DNA of 64,000 nucleotides, from contig CAZQCF010000014.1 in the NCBI GenBank assembly GCA_964592235.1, positions 1 through 64,000 on the forward strand. The letters run 5' to 3'. Each line of letters starts with the position of its first letter. Position 1 is the stretch's first letter. Shown piece by piece: positions 18,951 through 25,930 of the stretch. The position numbers and the translations under genes were made by a program. The notes beneath the pieces are model-generated. The model saw only the letters and a program-made list of their open reading frames with translations, was not told the origin of the DNA and did not search any database. Source of the stretch: PLA3 sp964592235. Lineage in GTDB: Bacteria > Planctomycetota > Phycisphaerae > UBA1845 > UTPLA1.

Positions 18951-19088
18951 GCGCCGTACGCTTCGAGCCCGCAAGCCCGCTTGCACAACATCACGGGCGT
19001 CTGCCAGGATCGCATTCCCTGGCGCAGGCGATTTCGGGCAATGCGGCTTCGGCTTGGCAGCACTCTCGTTCCGGCCCCACGCACGGCC

Positions 19089-19117
19089 TTGAATCAGGCC
19101 CCGATTCCCCCTATAAA
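19089..19117 (+). promoter_or_regulatory. Sigma70-like promoter of tRNA-Met
   Basis: TTGAAT at 19089-19094 and TATAAA at 19112-19117 are separated by 17 bases, close to consensus. The -10 box ends 14 bases before the tRNA, fitting a transcript starting near 19124. This is inferred from sequence alone. Confidence 0.65.
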
Positions 19118-19131
19118 TACCCGCTCGCAAA

Positions 19132-19204
19132 AGCGGCGTAGCTCAGTTGGCAGAGCAAGGGATTCATAAGCCCTGGGTCGCCGGTTCAAGTCCGGCCGCC
19201 GCTA
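19132..19204 (+). tRNA. tRNA-Met (anticodon CAT)
   Basis: A 73-base cloverleaf: acceptor stem AGCGGCG with CGCCGCT, D-stem GCTC/GAGC, anticodon loop TTCATAA with anticodon CAT, T-stem GCCGG/CCGGC around TTCAAGT, discriminator A, and no encoded CCA. The last pair of the anticodon stem is A-G by my alignment, a mild oddity. CAT could also be an isoleucine tRNA with lysidine; the elongator type is most likely, since the three G-C pairs typical of the initiator are shifted. The integrase gene starts 107 bases downstream, so this is the probable island attachment site. Confidence 0.9.
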
Positions 19205-19279
19205 CTCGATTTATCTTTCGTCGACGTCGCTAGTTGCGACCGCTGCCTATGTAGGCGGGACGTCCGTAACCCGAGGCCC

Positions 19280-19300
19280 CAGCGTGTAGTGTACACGCTG
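19280..19300. repeat. 21-base palindrome upstream of integrase
   Basis: CAGCGTGTA-GTG-TACACGCTG is a perfect 9-bp inverted repeat with a 3-base centre. It lies just before the integrase start and is followed by GCCTTTT. It could be an operator for an element-encoded regulator, or a hairpin that ends transcription from the tRNA. The position favours a role in integrase control. Confidence 0.5.
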
Positions 19301-19311
19301 GCCTTTTGGAG

Positions 19312-20499
19312 ATGGCCGTGACCGCCAAGATTACTCCCCGACTGCCCAAATTCCGCATCCACAAATTCACCCAGCAGGCCTACGTCGAACTCTCCGGCAA
19401 GCGCATCTACCTGGGCCATCACGAGAAGCCCCAGGCCCGCCAGAAGTACGATGCGCTCCTGGCCGAGTGGCTGGCCGCCAACCGCAACCTGCGGTTCAAG
19501 GACCACGAGCCCACCGTCAAAGAGCTCGTCGCCCGCTACTGGACACATTGCGAAGCCTATTATCGCAATGCCGATGGGACCACCTCCGGCGAAGTGAGTT
19601 CAATTAAGAAGGCCTTGCGGCCGGCGAAGGACCTCTATGGCGAGAAGCCGGCCAAGTCGTTCGGGCCGCTGGCCCTGCGCGCCTGTCGGCAGCACCTGCT
19701 GGACCGCGGCTTGTGCCGCAAATCGATCAATCGCCATGTCTGCCGCATCCGCCGGGCCTTCAAGTGGGCGGCCAGCGAAGAAATCATTCCCGGTTCAGTC
19801 TTTCACTCCCTGCTTGCGCTAGAGGCCCTGCGCATGGGCCGTTGCCCAGCGCCGGAGAGTGATCCGATCCGGCCTGTACCGGACGCCCACGTCGAGGCCA
19901 TCCGGCCATGGGTCAGTCGGCAGACTTGGGCGATGGTGCAATTGCAGATGCTCACCGCGGCCCGGCCAGGCGAGATCTTGATCATGCGCCCCGTCGATAT
20001 CGACACTAGCGGGAAAATCTGGATTTACGTTCCCAAGGACCACAAGACCGCCCATCATGGCCATGCTCGCAATATCTACATCGGGCCGCGTGGACAACAG
20101 GTGCTGCGCCCATTCCTGGCCCGGCGCGTGGATGCCGGTTGCTTCAGCCCGGCTGAGGCGGAAGCCGAGCGCCGCGAAACTCTACATGCCCAGCGCACCA
20201 CGCCGCTGAAATACGGCAACCGGCCAGGCACCAATCGCTGCGAAAATCCAAAACGTCAGCCCGGCGAATGCTACACGATCCATTCCTATCGGCGCGCCAT
20301 CGATCGCGCCTGTCGCCTGGCCAAGATTCCCTCGTGGCATCCACACCAGTTGAGGCACAATGCAGCGACTTCTTTGAGGAAGGAATTCGGGCTGGAGACG
20401 GCGCGGATCATCCTGGGCCATCGCAGCGCGGCGATTACCACCATCTACGCCGAGGCCGACCAGCAGAAGGCGATTGAGGCCATGACCAAAGTCGGCTAA
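19312..20499 (+). CDS. int: Tyrosine recombinase (phage-type integrase)
   Basis: A 395-residue site-specific recombinase. An N-terminal Arm/SAM-like part (residues 1-180) precedes the catalytic domain with its conserved residues: Arg in TAARPGEILIMRPVDI, Lys near VPKDHKTAHHG, the HxxR box in HPHQLRHNAATSLRK, the LGHRSAAITTIYAE box with the second His and the nucleophile Tyr. It should catalyse integration and excision of the island at tRNA-Met. The start is uncertain: ATG 19312 is reported, but GGAG at 19308-19311 is better spaced for GTG 19318. Confidence 0.93.
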   Translation: MAVTAKITPRLPKFRIHKFTQQAYVELSGKRIYLGHHEKPQARQKYDALLAEWLAANRNLRFKDHEPTVKELVARYWTHCEAYYRNADGTTSGEVSSIKKALRPAKDLYGEKPAKSFGPLALRACRQHLLDRGLCRKSINRHVCRIRRAFKWAASEEIIPGSVFHSLLALEALRMGRCPAPESDPIRPVPDAHVEAIRPWVSRQTWAMVQLQMLTAARPGEILIMRPVDIDTSGKIWIYVPKDHKTAHHGHARNIYIGPRGQQVLRPFLARRVDAGCFSPAEAEAERRETLHAQRTTPLKYGNRPGTNRCENPKRQPGECYTIHSYRRAIDRACRLAKIPSWHPHQLRHNAATSLRKEFGLETARIILGHRSAAITTIYAEADQQKAIEAMTKVG

Positions 20500-20579
20500 G
20501 GGATTGCCAACCGGTGCAGGGGCGGTTTCCCTTGCCCGCTTCAATTCTCGGACCAGCGGGCAGCCTGCCATGCGGGTTG

Positions 20580-20613
20580 TTGATCCGCATGGGCCTATTA
20601 AGCCATAATGGGC
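20580..20613 (+). promoter_or_regulatory. Candidate promoter of the retron RNA with overlapping inverted repeat
   Basis: TTGATC (20580-20585) and CATAAT (20604-20609), 18 bases apart, resemble a sigma70 promoter, and a start about 7 bases later would fall at 20616, exactly where the candidate RNA's 5' arm begins. An imperfect palindrome GCCTATTA-AGCCA-TAATGGGC (20593-20613, one G-T pair) covers the -10 box, so it may be an operator. Confidence 0.55.
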
Positions 20614-20615
20614 TG

Positions 20616-20790
20616 TGGCGGGCGACAGCAGTCGCACCTAGTTTTGCAGCCCGTGAACGTGACGGATAGGCCGACGTTTCGTCGGTCGATGCACGTGGCG
20701 TTACATTTTTTGCGTCCGAGGCTCTCGGCTTATACGCGCACCGCGCAATGGCCGGAGCGCACCTGTGTAGGTTGCTCTGTCCGCCCGCCA
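20616..20790 (+). ncRNA. Candidate retron msr-msd RNA
   Basis: About 175 nt immediately upstream of the retron-like reverse transcriptase gene. Its two ends are complementary: TGGCGGGCGACAG (20616-20628) pairs with CTGTCCGCCCGCCA (20777-20790) with one bulged base, as the a1/a2 arms do in retrons. The 5' arm runs into AGC (20627-20629), the motif holding the 2'-branching guanosine. Next come small hairpins as in an msr: CCGT...ACGG (20651-20665) and CCGACG-TTT-CGTCGG (20671-20685). The rest could be the msd: GCGT-CCGAG-gct-CTCGG-cttat-ACGC (20712-20737) forms its tip, with looser pairing outside (CAT...TGCG with CGCAATG). The pairings were found by eye and not by a folding program. A promoter-like sequence is positioned correctly upstream. 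Confidence 0.7.
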
Positions 20791-20813
20791 TTTTTCCAAC
20801 GTCTTCAAACCGC

Positions 20814-23765
20814 ATGGCGAGATTACACCTATCCAAGCTTCTCGCCGCGTTGGGCAACCCGGACTTGGTGTTCGAGAACACAGAAGCGCGAATCGAAAAG
20901 GCCCGGGAGATATTGCGCCATGCTCCCCCAGCCCTTGTCTTTTACCTATGCTTCTCGCAATCCTTACCCGCGCCGACCGCAAAACCGCGCGAGCTTTGGC
21001 GTTCGATCATCAGTCTTGTGAGGCGGACATTTCGTACTCGCCGAGAACTACTTGAATGGCTATACCCCGAGCCGCGGCAACGCGAAGCCCTGGCGTTCCT
21101 CCGCCTACCCACGCCATCAAAACGCGCATTAGTTAACCGACTGGTGGGTCGCATCCGAAGACGACATAAGTGGATGTCCTCCAAACTGCTCCATGCTTTT
21201 GCTTTTCGCCAAGACTATTTCATTCAAAAACCTTCAAGCACTTGGGGTGCTTTGTATCATCGGAAGGAAATTCCGAAGGGTTTTGGGCGACCACGTGTGC
21301 TGTACGTTCCTAACCGGCCTCTGCGAAGCATTCAAAAGAATATTCTGACCAACTTCTTGGATCAGGCAAGTAAAGAGTTGGGCAGCTTTGTTTTTGGAGC
21401 CCGACCGGGTCAGGCCAACCCAACACTTTCAAATGCCCGGCGTCACCTTCGCCAGAAATATTTCTGCTCGTTTGATCTGAAAGATTTTTTCCCTTCCATT
21501 CGGGTCGATCATATTGTTCCCGCGCTGTGCCGCATCAAGACACCGTTGATGACGCTTGATCCATCAGCAGTGGATCCCAGTTGGCTCGTCTTGCACAAGC
21601 AAAAAGAACGAAGAATGATGTGGACCCATGACGCTGCCTTCCTCGTCGCGCGTCTATGTACGCGTCGAGGAAGATTACCTCAGGGATCGCCTACTTCGCC
21701 TGCATTGGCGAACTTAGCGTTTTCTCAATTCGACCATCGCATCGTCAACCGGCTAGGGTCGGACTTGGTCTACTCCCGATATTTTGATGACATCGTTGTT
21801 TCAGCCTCAAATGCAGCGGTAAAGAAATATCGCTTTCGCGATGAGAAGGCCCTTGCTGAGTTTGTCCGCGGCTGCCTGAAGGCAGAGCTTCGAGGCTCAG
21901 GAATCAGGATCAATCATAAGAAAACAAAGACTGGCAATTCGGAATCCGGATTTGTGATTACCGGCCTGTGGATTCGAGGCGAGAGGATTGACCTCCCGCG
22001 CGCATCTCGGCGGCGACTCCGCGCCATTGTGCACACTTTGGATGAAGGAGGGCTTTTGAGCGCAGCGAAAAAATCGCTTGGATCGGAAGTCATCGCTGCG
22101 ATTCAATGGTGCGAACGAATTCACGGCCATTTGGGCAGGGAGCGAACGTTATCGGAAGAAAAACTATGTGTGAGGATGCTTCGGCATCTTATGCCCGATC
22201 TGGAGATCACAGTTTTTTCGCAAGGTGACACCATCGAATCCAATCGGAATCCTCAGCCGATCGCGGGCAAACCACTTTGGCGAACCCTCGAGGCTGTTTT
22301 GTCTTACGCTTGGGCACGGCAGATTCGATTTCGGCGACATGATGACTTTGTATCGATACGAAATGCCGAGGATAAGGAACTTGCTACTCTCACTTCGAGG
22401 CGGGATATGAAGTTCTTTGATCTTTCGCCTGAGGACGCCATAGCCTGCACAGAGATGTTCCACAAATTGTCGGGGTGGCAGGCTTATCTCGCGGCGGCGG
22501 AGGTCTATGCTGAGGCACGCGCACTGGCGAGCATTGGTCGCGCCCTCCGCAGATCATTAGAGGGGTTACAGATTGTCGGCCCTAGAGAAGAGATTCCGCC
22601 ATACGAGCCCGAAAGATTAATCTCCGCACCTGGAGGGCTGCCCCTAACCCGTGAACAGGAAAATCAGCAACTGGCTAGAGAAGTTGTTGGCCTGCGCAAA
22701 CAGTATGCCCAATATCTCGCGCCCGCTCATGCCAGCAGCGAATTCCCAGAACAACTGCGAAGGTTTTCGTCGCCCACGAGATCGAAAGAAGAATTAGATC
22801 TCTGGCTCGAATCAGCGTACATTCTCTGTCATCAATGCTTCGCCGCCTTGCCTCCTGACAATCAAAAACGACAATTAAAAGATCATTCGCTTCATGATCT
22901 ATTGCGTATTTTGGCCGATCGCGCGACAGGACGGCGAGCCCATGAATATCAGATCGAAAAGGAGTTTTACAAGCCTCGCGATGGCCAAGAAACGTTGCAG
23001 AACTCTGAGTTCAATTTGCGGCAGCAATATCGATTGCTTGGTCGCATGAGAACGACATTTGCCGAAAGCTTAAAATTGCACGAGGAGAGAGGCAATATAC
23101 ATTGGAAGACAACGTTAGTGGCGAATCCGTGGTTCGAGCCAATCGACAAACGATTGGACCGCGCTGTCATGGAATTCATGGAAGCTCTGGTTCCAGTTAC
23201 GTCCAGCAGCCAGCATAAACGCCTTCTTCAGAATGCAGTACTTGCCACCGTTAATGATGACGCCGAAGAATTGACTCGGCCAATCGAATGCCACACTTCT
23301 GAGGAGAGGTGGAATTCGTTATTTCGCGCGGGCCGAAAGATGGCCGACCTTGTCTTGGAGCGTGTTGAACTTGACCTTGTTAAAGAATGCAAAGCGAGGT
23401 TCGATGCCGAAGAGAAGAAACACGCCAACATTGAATTGGCTGTCGAAGTACTCACCGCGGGCAATGTGGCTCTCGACAAATATCGAAACCTGTTGCGAAC
23501 AGTTCATCTTCTTCGATGCAGAGAAGCGCACCCGCCGACGCAAGCACAGATGAATGATTGGATGAAACTCCAAAAGGAATGCGCACGAATACTCGGGCGA
23601 ATCCCAACTTGGAAAAGTAATCTGAAAGATGAAATCGCAATGTTCGGGGAAAATCATCTTCAGCTGAAAAATCTTGAGGTCAACGATTTGAAGCTCAACC
23701 TGATTGAACAACTTACTTGTTTCCTCCGCGACGTTGAGAGGTTCGGAAAGGCGTTAAGCAAGTAA
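20814..23765 (+). CDS. Retron-type reverse transcriptase with long C-terminal extension
   Basis: A 983-residue protein. Residues about 1-145 are a helical N-terminus and about 145-420 the reverse transcriptase. Conserved parts are NARRH (207-211, the retron NAxxH motif), FDLKDFFPSI with catalytic D221, GRLPQGSPTSPALANLAF, RYFDDIVVSA with YFDD at 323-326, and FVITGLWIRG with ITG at 382-384 in place of retron VTG. It should make branched msDNA from the RNA encoded just upstream. The last 500 or so residues match no family I recognise; they are helical and contain RCREAH (R901 to H906), an Rx4H motif as in HEPN ribonucleases, so they may be a fused effector. ATG 20814 avoids overlapping the RNA; an earlier ATG at 20748 would lie inside it. 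The gene is visibly AT-richer than its neighbours, a sign of transfer. Confidence 0.88.
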   Translation: MARLHLSKLLAALGNPDLVFENTEARIEKAREILRHAPPALVFYLCFSQSLPAPTAKPRELWRSIISLVRRTFRTRRELLEWLYPEPRQREALAFLRLPTPSKRALVNRLVGRIRRRHKWMSSKLLHAFAFRQDYFIQKPSSTWGALYHRKEIPKGFGRPRVLYVPNRPLRSIQKNILTNFLDQASKELGSFVFGARPGQANPTLSNARRHLRQKYFCSFDLKDFFPSIRVDHIVPALCRIKTPLMTLDPSAVDPSWLVLHKQKERRMMWTHDAAFLVARLCTRRGRLPQGSPTSPALANLAFSQFDHRIVNRLGSDLVYSRYFDDIVVSASNAAVKKYRFRDEKALAEFVRGCLKAELRGSGIRINHKKTKTGNSESGFVITGLWIRGERIDLPRASRRRLRAIVHTLDEGGLLSAAKKSLGSEVIAAIQWCERIHGHLGRERTLSEEKLCVRMLRHLMPDLEITVFSQGDTIESNRNPQPIAGKPLWRTLEAVLSYAWARQIRFRRHDDFVSIRNAEDKELATLTSRRDMKFFDLSPEDAIACTEMFHKLSGWQAYLAAAEVYAEARALASIGRALRRSLEGLQIVGPREEIPPYEPERLISAPGGLPLTREQENQQLAREVVGLRKQYAQYLAPAHASSEFPEQLRRFSSPTRSKEELDLWLESAYILCHQCFAALPPDNQKRQLKDHSLHDLLRILADRATGRRAHEYQIEKEFYKPRDGQETLQNSEFNLRQQYRLLGRMRTTFAESLKLHEERGNIHWKTTLVANPWFEPIDKRLDRAVMEFMEALVPVTSSSQHKRLLQNAVLATVNDDAEELTRPIECHTSEERWNSLFRAGRKMADLVLERVELDLVKECKARFDAEEKKHANIELAVEVLTAGNVALDKYRNLLRTVHLLRCREAHPPTQAQMNDWMKLQKECARILGRIPTWKSNLKDEIAMFGENHLQLKNLEVNDLKLNLIEQLTCFLRDVERFGKALSK

Positions 23766-23969
23766 CCCCAGATTCACTCAGCAAATCTCTGACTTGAATT
23801 TTGGTTCTGACCGGTGATGGCAGACTGGTGCTATAGCGAATTTGGCCCTGCCGCACGCAATTTCGATTAAATACTCAGTCCTCTCAGCGACCCTTAAGCG
23901 CCCCTTCCGCGCCCCCAAATCATATTGGCATGTGGCATATTTGCACCAGAAGAAATGGAGCACATGCAC

Positions 23970-24299
23970 ATGCCTATCAACATGGAAACTGAGGCGCTGT
24001 TGAGTTTGACCGAAGCCACCAAGGTCCTGCCCAGGGTTAACGGCAAGCGGCCGGCCATCGCCACGCTCTGGCGCTGGTGCCGCAAAGGCCTTCGTGGCGT
24101 CCACCTCGAATACGTTCGCATGGGCCGCAACATTGCGACCAGTCGCGAGGCTTTGAATCGTTTCTTCAACGCGCTGGCAGCAGTCGATCCGCCGATCGAG
24201 AACCCACCCGTCGCGCCCAAGGAGATGCGCCTGACTCCGCGCGATCGCCAGAGGATGCTCGACGAGGCCGACCGCATCCTCACCAAAGCCGGAATCTGA
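23970..24299 (+). CDS. DUF1580 family protein (HTH-like, planctomycete island-associated)
   Basis: A 109-residue protein with the DUF1580 pattern ALLSLTEATKVLPRVNGKRP, then ATLWRWCRKGLRGVHLEYV and RMGRNIATSREALNRFFNAL, followed by a Pro-rich link and a basic helix LTPRDRQRMLDEADRI. The first part looks like a MerR/excisionase-type winged helix (helix-turn then TLWRWCRKG), and these genes usually sit near integrases in planctomycetes, so a role as an excisionase or regulator of the island is inferred. GGAG at 23957-23960 is spaced for ATG 23970, though ATG 23955 and 23964 are in frame. Confidence 0.75.
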   Translation: MPINMETEALLSLTEATKVLPRVNGKRPAIATLWRWCRKGLRGVHLEYVRMGRNIATSREALNRFFNALAAVDPPIENPPVAPKEMRLTPRDRQRMLDEADRILTKAGI

Positions 24300-24364
24300 C
24301 GAGGAACCGAACACGACGGCACGAAGCGCCGCCTTGGAAATAACTTTATTCACTGAGCAATGAC

Positions 24365-24505
24365 ATGATGAACAACGCGACGACAAATTCCCTCGAAAAC
24401 AACATCCGCATTGAGCTGATGGCCCGCGGCACGCTGGGCAACTACGGTCTCAGGGAAATCAAAGGGGACGCAGCGCAATTTGACGTCGAGGGGCGAGGGT
24501 GGTAA
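24365..24505 (+). CDS. Small hypothetical protein
   Basis: A 46-residue frame starting MMNNATTNSLENNIRIEL and ending in TAA, lying 65 bases after the DUF1580 gene in the same direction. No domain is recognised and there is no strong ribosome-binding site. It is retained because its composition looks protein-like and it fills the gap between two same-strand island genes; it may be spurious. Confidence 0.3.
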   Translation: MMNNATTNSLENNIRIELMARGTLGNYGLREIKGDAAQFDVEGRGW

Positions 24506-24591
24506 GCCGGCAAGATGAGCTGTGTCCTCTTGTCCGATCCCGGCCCTTTGTCCGATCCGGCCGTCGAACTCGCAGCTTCATGAGGCGCTGT

Positions 24592-25053
24592 ATGGAATTA
24601 GACGAGTGGATTAAAGTGCAATCCGTGGAAAGGGATATTTGTCTCCTTTACCATCAGCTCAACGAATACCAGTCCCTCATGGGCGACTTGTATTGGGGGA
24701 GTGTTTACAAACTGCCCTACTGGGAGTTCATTGACGCATTCGAGCTCGAAGGTGAGCAGCGCCGGTTCATGACTCACGGCTGCCTCGTCCTGTTGATCAC
24801 GATGGCATTTGAGACGCTTGACGGTGCAGGCAATTACATCATGGACAAGCTTGATTCATGCAAAGCTGCCCTTACCCGGATTGATTCAGAAGATTCAGAG
24901 ACTCGGTTTCTTGCGGAGACGCTGCAAATGGCCTTGTCGGCCATCGCGAGCAAGGCGTCCGGAGTTGAACTGGAGAGCGAGCTTGAGCGAAGATCGAAGC
25001 TGATTCACACGAACCACGTCCGGGCTTATTTCTTGACCCGTGCGGCGCGCTAA
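24592..25053 (+). CDS. Hypothetical protein of the island
   Basis: A 153-residue, mostly helical, mildly acidic protein with no recognised motif. Hydrophobic stretches such as HGCLVLLITMAFETLDGAGN are too polar around them for a clear membrane helix. The start ELDEWIKVQSVERD is taken at 24592 because GAGG lies six bases upstream; a longer frame from 24499 begins in an Arg-rich stretch unlike the rest. It is the last gene of the island and could be cargo, a regulator, or a partner of the retron; nothing in the sequence decides this. Confidence 0.5.
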   Translation: MELDEWIKVQSVERDICLLYHQLNEYQSLMGDLYWGSVYKLPYWEFIDAFELEGEQRRFMTHGCLVLLITMAFETLDGAGNYIMDKLDSCKAALTRIDSEDSETRFLAETLQMALSAIASKASGVELESELERRSKLIHTNHVRAYFLTRAAR

Positions 25054-25096
25054 GTGGAACCGCAGAGTGTTTCGTAGGATGCAAAAGGACCAACAA

Positions 25097-25149
25097 GTGT
25101 GGGACCGGCTAATAGCCGGTCCGACACAGGCTATTAGCCTGTGCCACAC
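25097..25149. repeat. Nested double-hairpin intergenic repeat
   Basis: Outer arms GTGTGG/CCACAC (25097-25102, 25144-25149) enclose two hairpins: GGACCGGC-TAATA-GCCGGTCC and CACAGGC-TATTA-GCCTGTG. The two loops are complementary to each other, and the second hairpin is close to an inverted copy of the first. It sits in the 252-base gap at the island's right side. No T-run follows, so it is not a typical terminator; a REP/MITE-like dispersed element is more likely. Confidence 0.65.
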
Positions 25150-25305
25150 AAACGAAGATTTGTTCGGGTTCACTTAGCTCGGAAAGGGTCAGCAGCCGCA
25201 ACATGGGTTCATATTGGCTTGTCGCGTCTTAGAACCTGATCGTCTCGGTCGAATTCCGAGCGCGGATGGTCAGAGTTCCACTACGAAAAAAGTTGACCGC
25301 CCGAG

Positions 25306-25917
25306 CTATTCGAAGTCCGCCCCGGCGGACAGTGCCATGTTCAATTCACCGAGTATCGCTCGGGCGTCAGCGGATCGTTCCAGTGTTGCCAGCGCCGAGT
25401 CACGCGGCGCGATGTATGACGGGCCGAAGGCTTCGGCCGACCCGTGATGGGTGGAATGGCCCGCGTTGTCAAAATGGCTGATCACATAGCTTGTCCAGCA
25501 TTCGAAATAGACGCCGAATGACGACGCCACCAGGCTGTGCTCCATCCCGCATGGATCGCACCGCATCACGGCGCCATGACAGGTCCCCAGCGACAGGATC
25601 AGCCAGTCGCGCTGGGCTTCTTCGCAGCCGGCGATCGGCAGAAATCCCTGATGAACTCCGGGCAGACCGGGGAACGCGGCCGGACGAAGCATGTCGTGCG
25701 TCGACCAGAGGTGGCAGAACGGCCAGGGCTTCGCCAGCTCCAGGCGCAATCCATCGCAGGCGGACAAGAACAACGTGAGGTCTCGCGGGAGCGGTCCGGT
25801 CAATGCCTCGACGGCCGCGAGATCCGCCGCCGAAGTGGGCGGTCTCCCCACGATGCGTGGTCCGAAGTACTCAAGCAATCGATTGAGATTGTGATCGATG
25901 TGCGTCTCTCGGATCAT
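25306..25917 (-). CDS. SMI1/KNR4 (SUKH) domain protein
   Basis: A 203-residue protein with the SUKH pattern: IDHNLNRLLEYFG, then PTSAADLAAVEALTGPLPRD followed by LTLFLSACDGLRLE, and later RDWLILSLGTCHGAVMRCDP. Members act as immunity proteins for contact toxins in many bacteria, and others regulate glucan synthase in yeast. It ends at the island's right flank and lies just after the fused oxidoreductase gene, 13 bp downstream of that stop, so it is probably cotranscribed with it. No toxin gene is adjacent, so an immunity function is only a family-based possibility. The start is set by the domain and AAGG about nine bases upstream. Confidence 0.75.
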   Translation of the reverse strand: MIRETHIDHNLNRLLEYFGPRIVGRPPTSAADLAAVEALTGPLPRDLTLFLSACDGLRLELAKPWPFCHLWSTHDMLRPAAFPGLPGVHQGFLPIAGCEEAQRDWLILSLGTCHGAVMRCDPCGMEHSLVASSFGVYFECWTSYVISHFDNAGHSTHHGSAEAFGPSYIAPRDSALATLERSADARAILGELNMALSAGADFE

Positions 25918-25930
25918 GACTTGCGCCTTT

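Noticed and set aside
20814..23765. Group II intron maturase or diversity-generating retroelement RT
   Set aside because: No intron RNA domains V/VI around it and no maturase X/DNA-binding region; no template/variable repeat pair or DGR accessory gene; the retron-specific NAxxH and VTG-like motifs are present.
25097..25149. Rho-independent terminator
   Set aside because: Two hairpins inside outer arms and no T-run on either strand; better read as a dispersed repeat.
19205..25300. attR copy of the tRNA-Met 3' end
   Set aside because: Reading the region by eye, no repeat of the tRNA T-arm/acceptor sequence was found, so no att site is listed.
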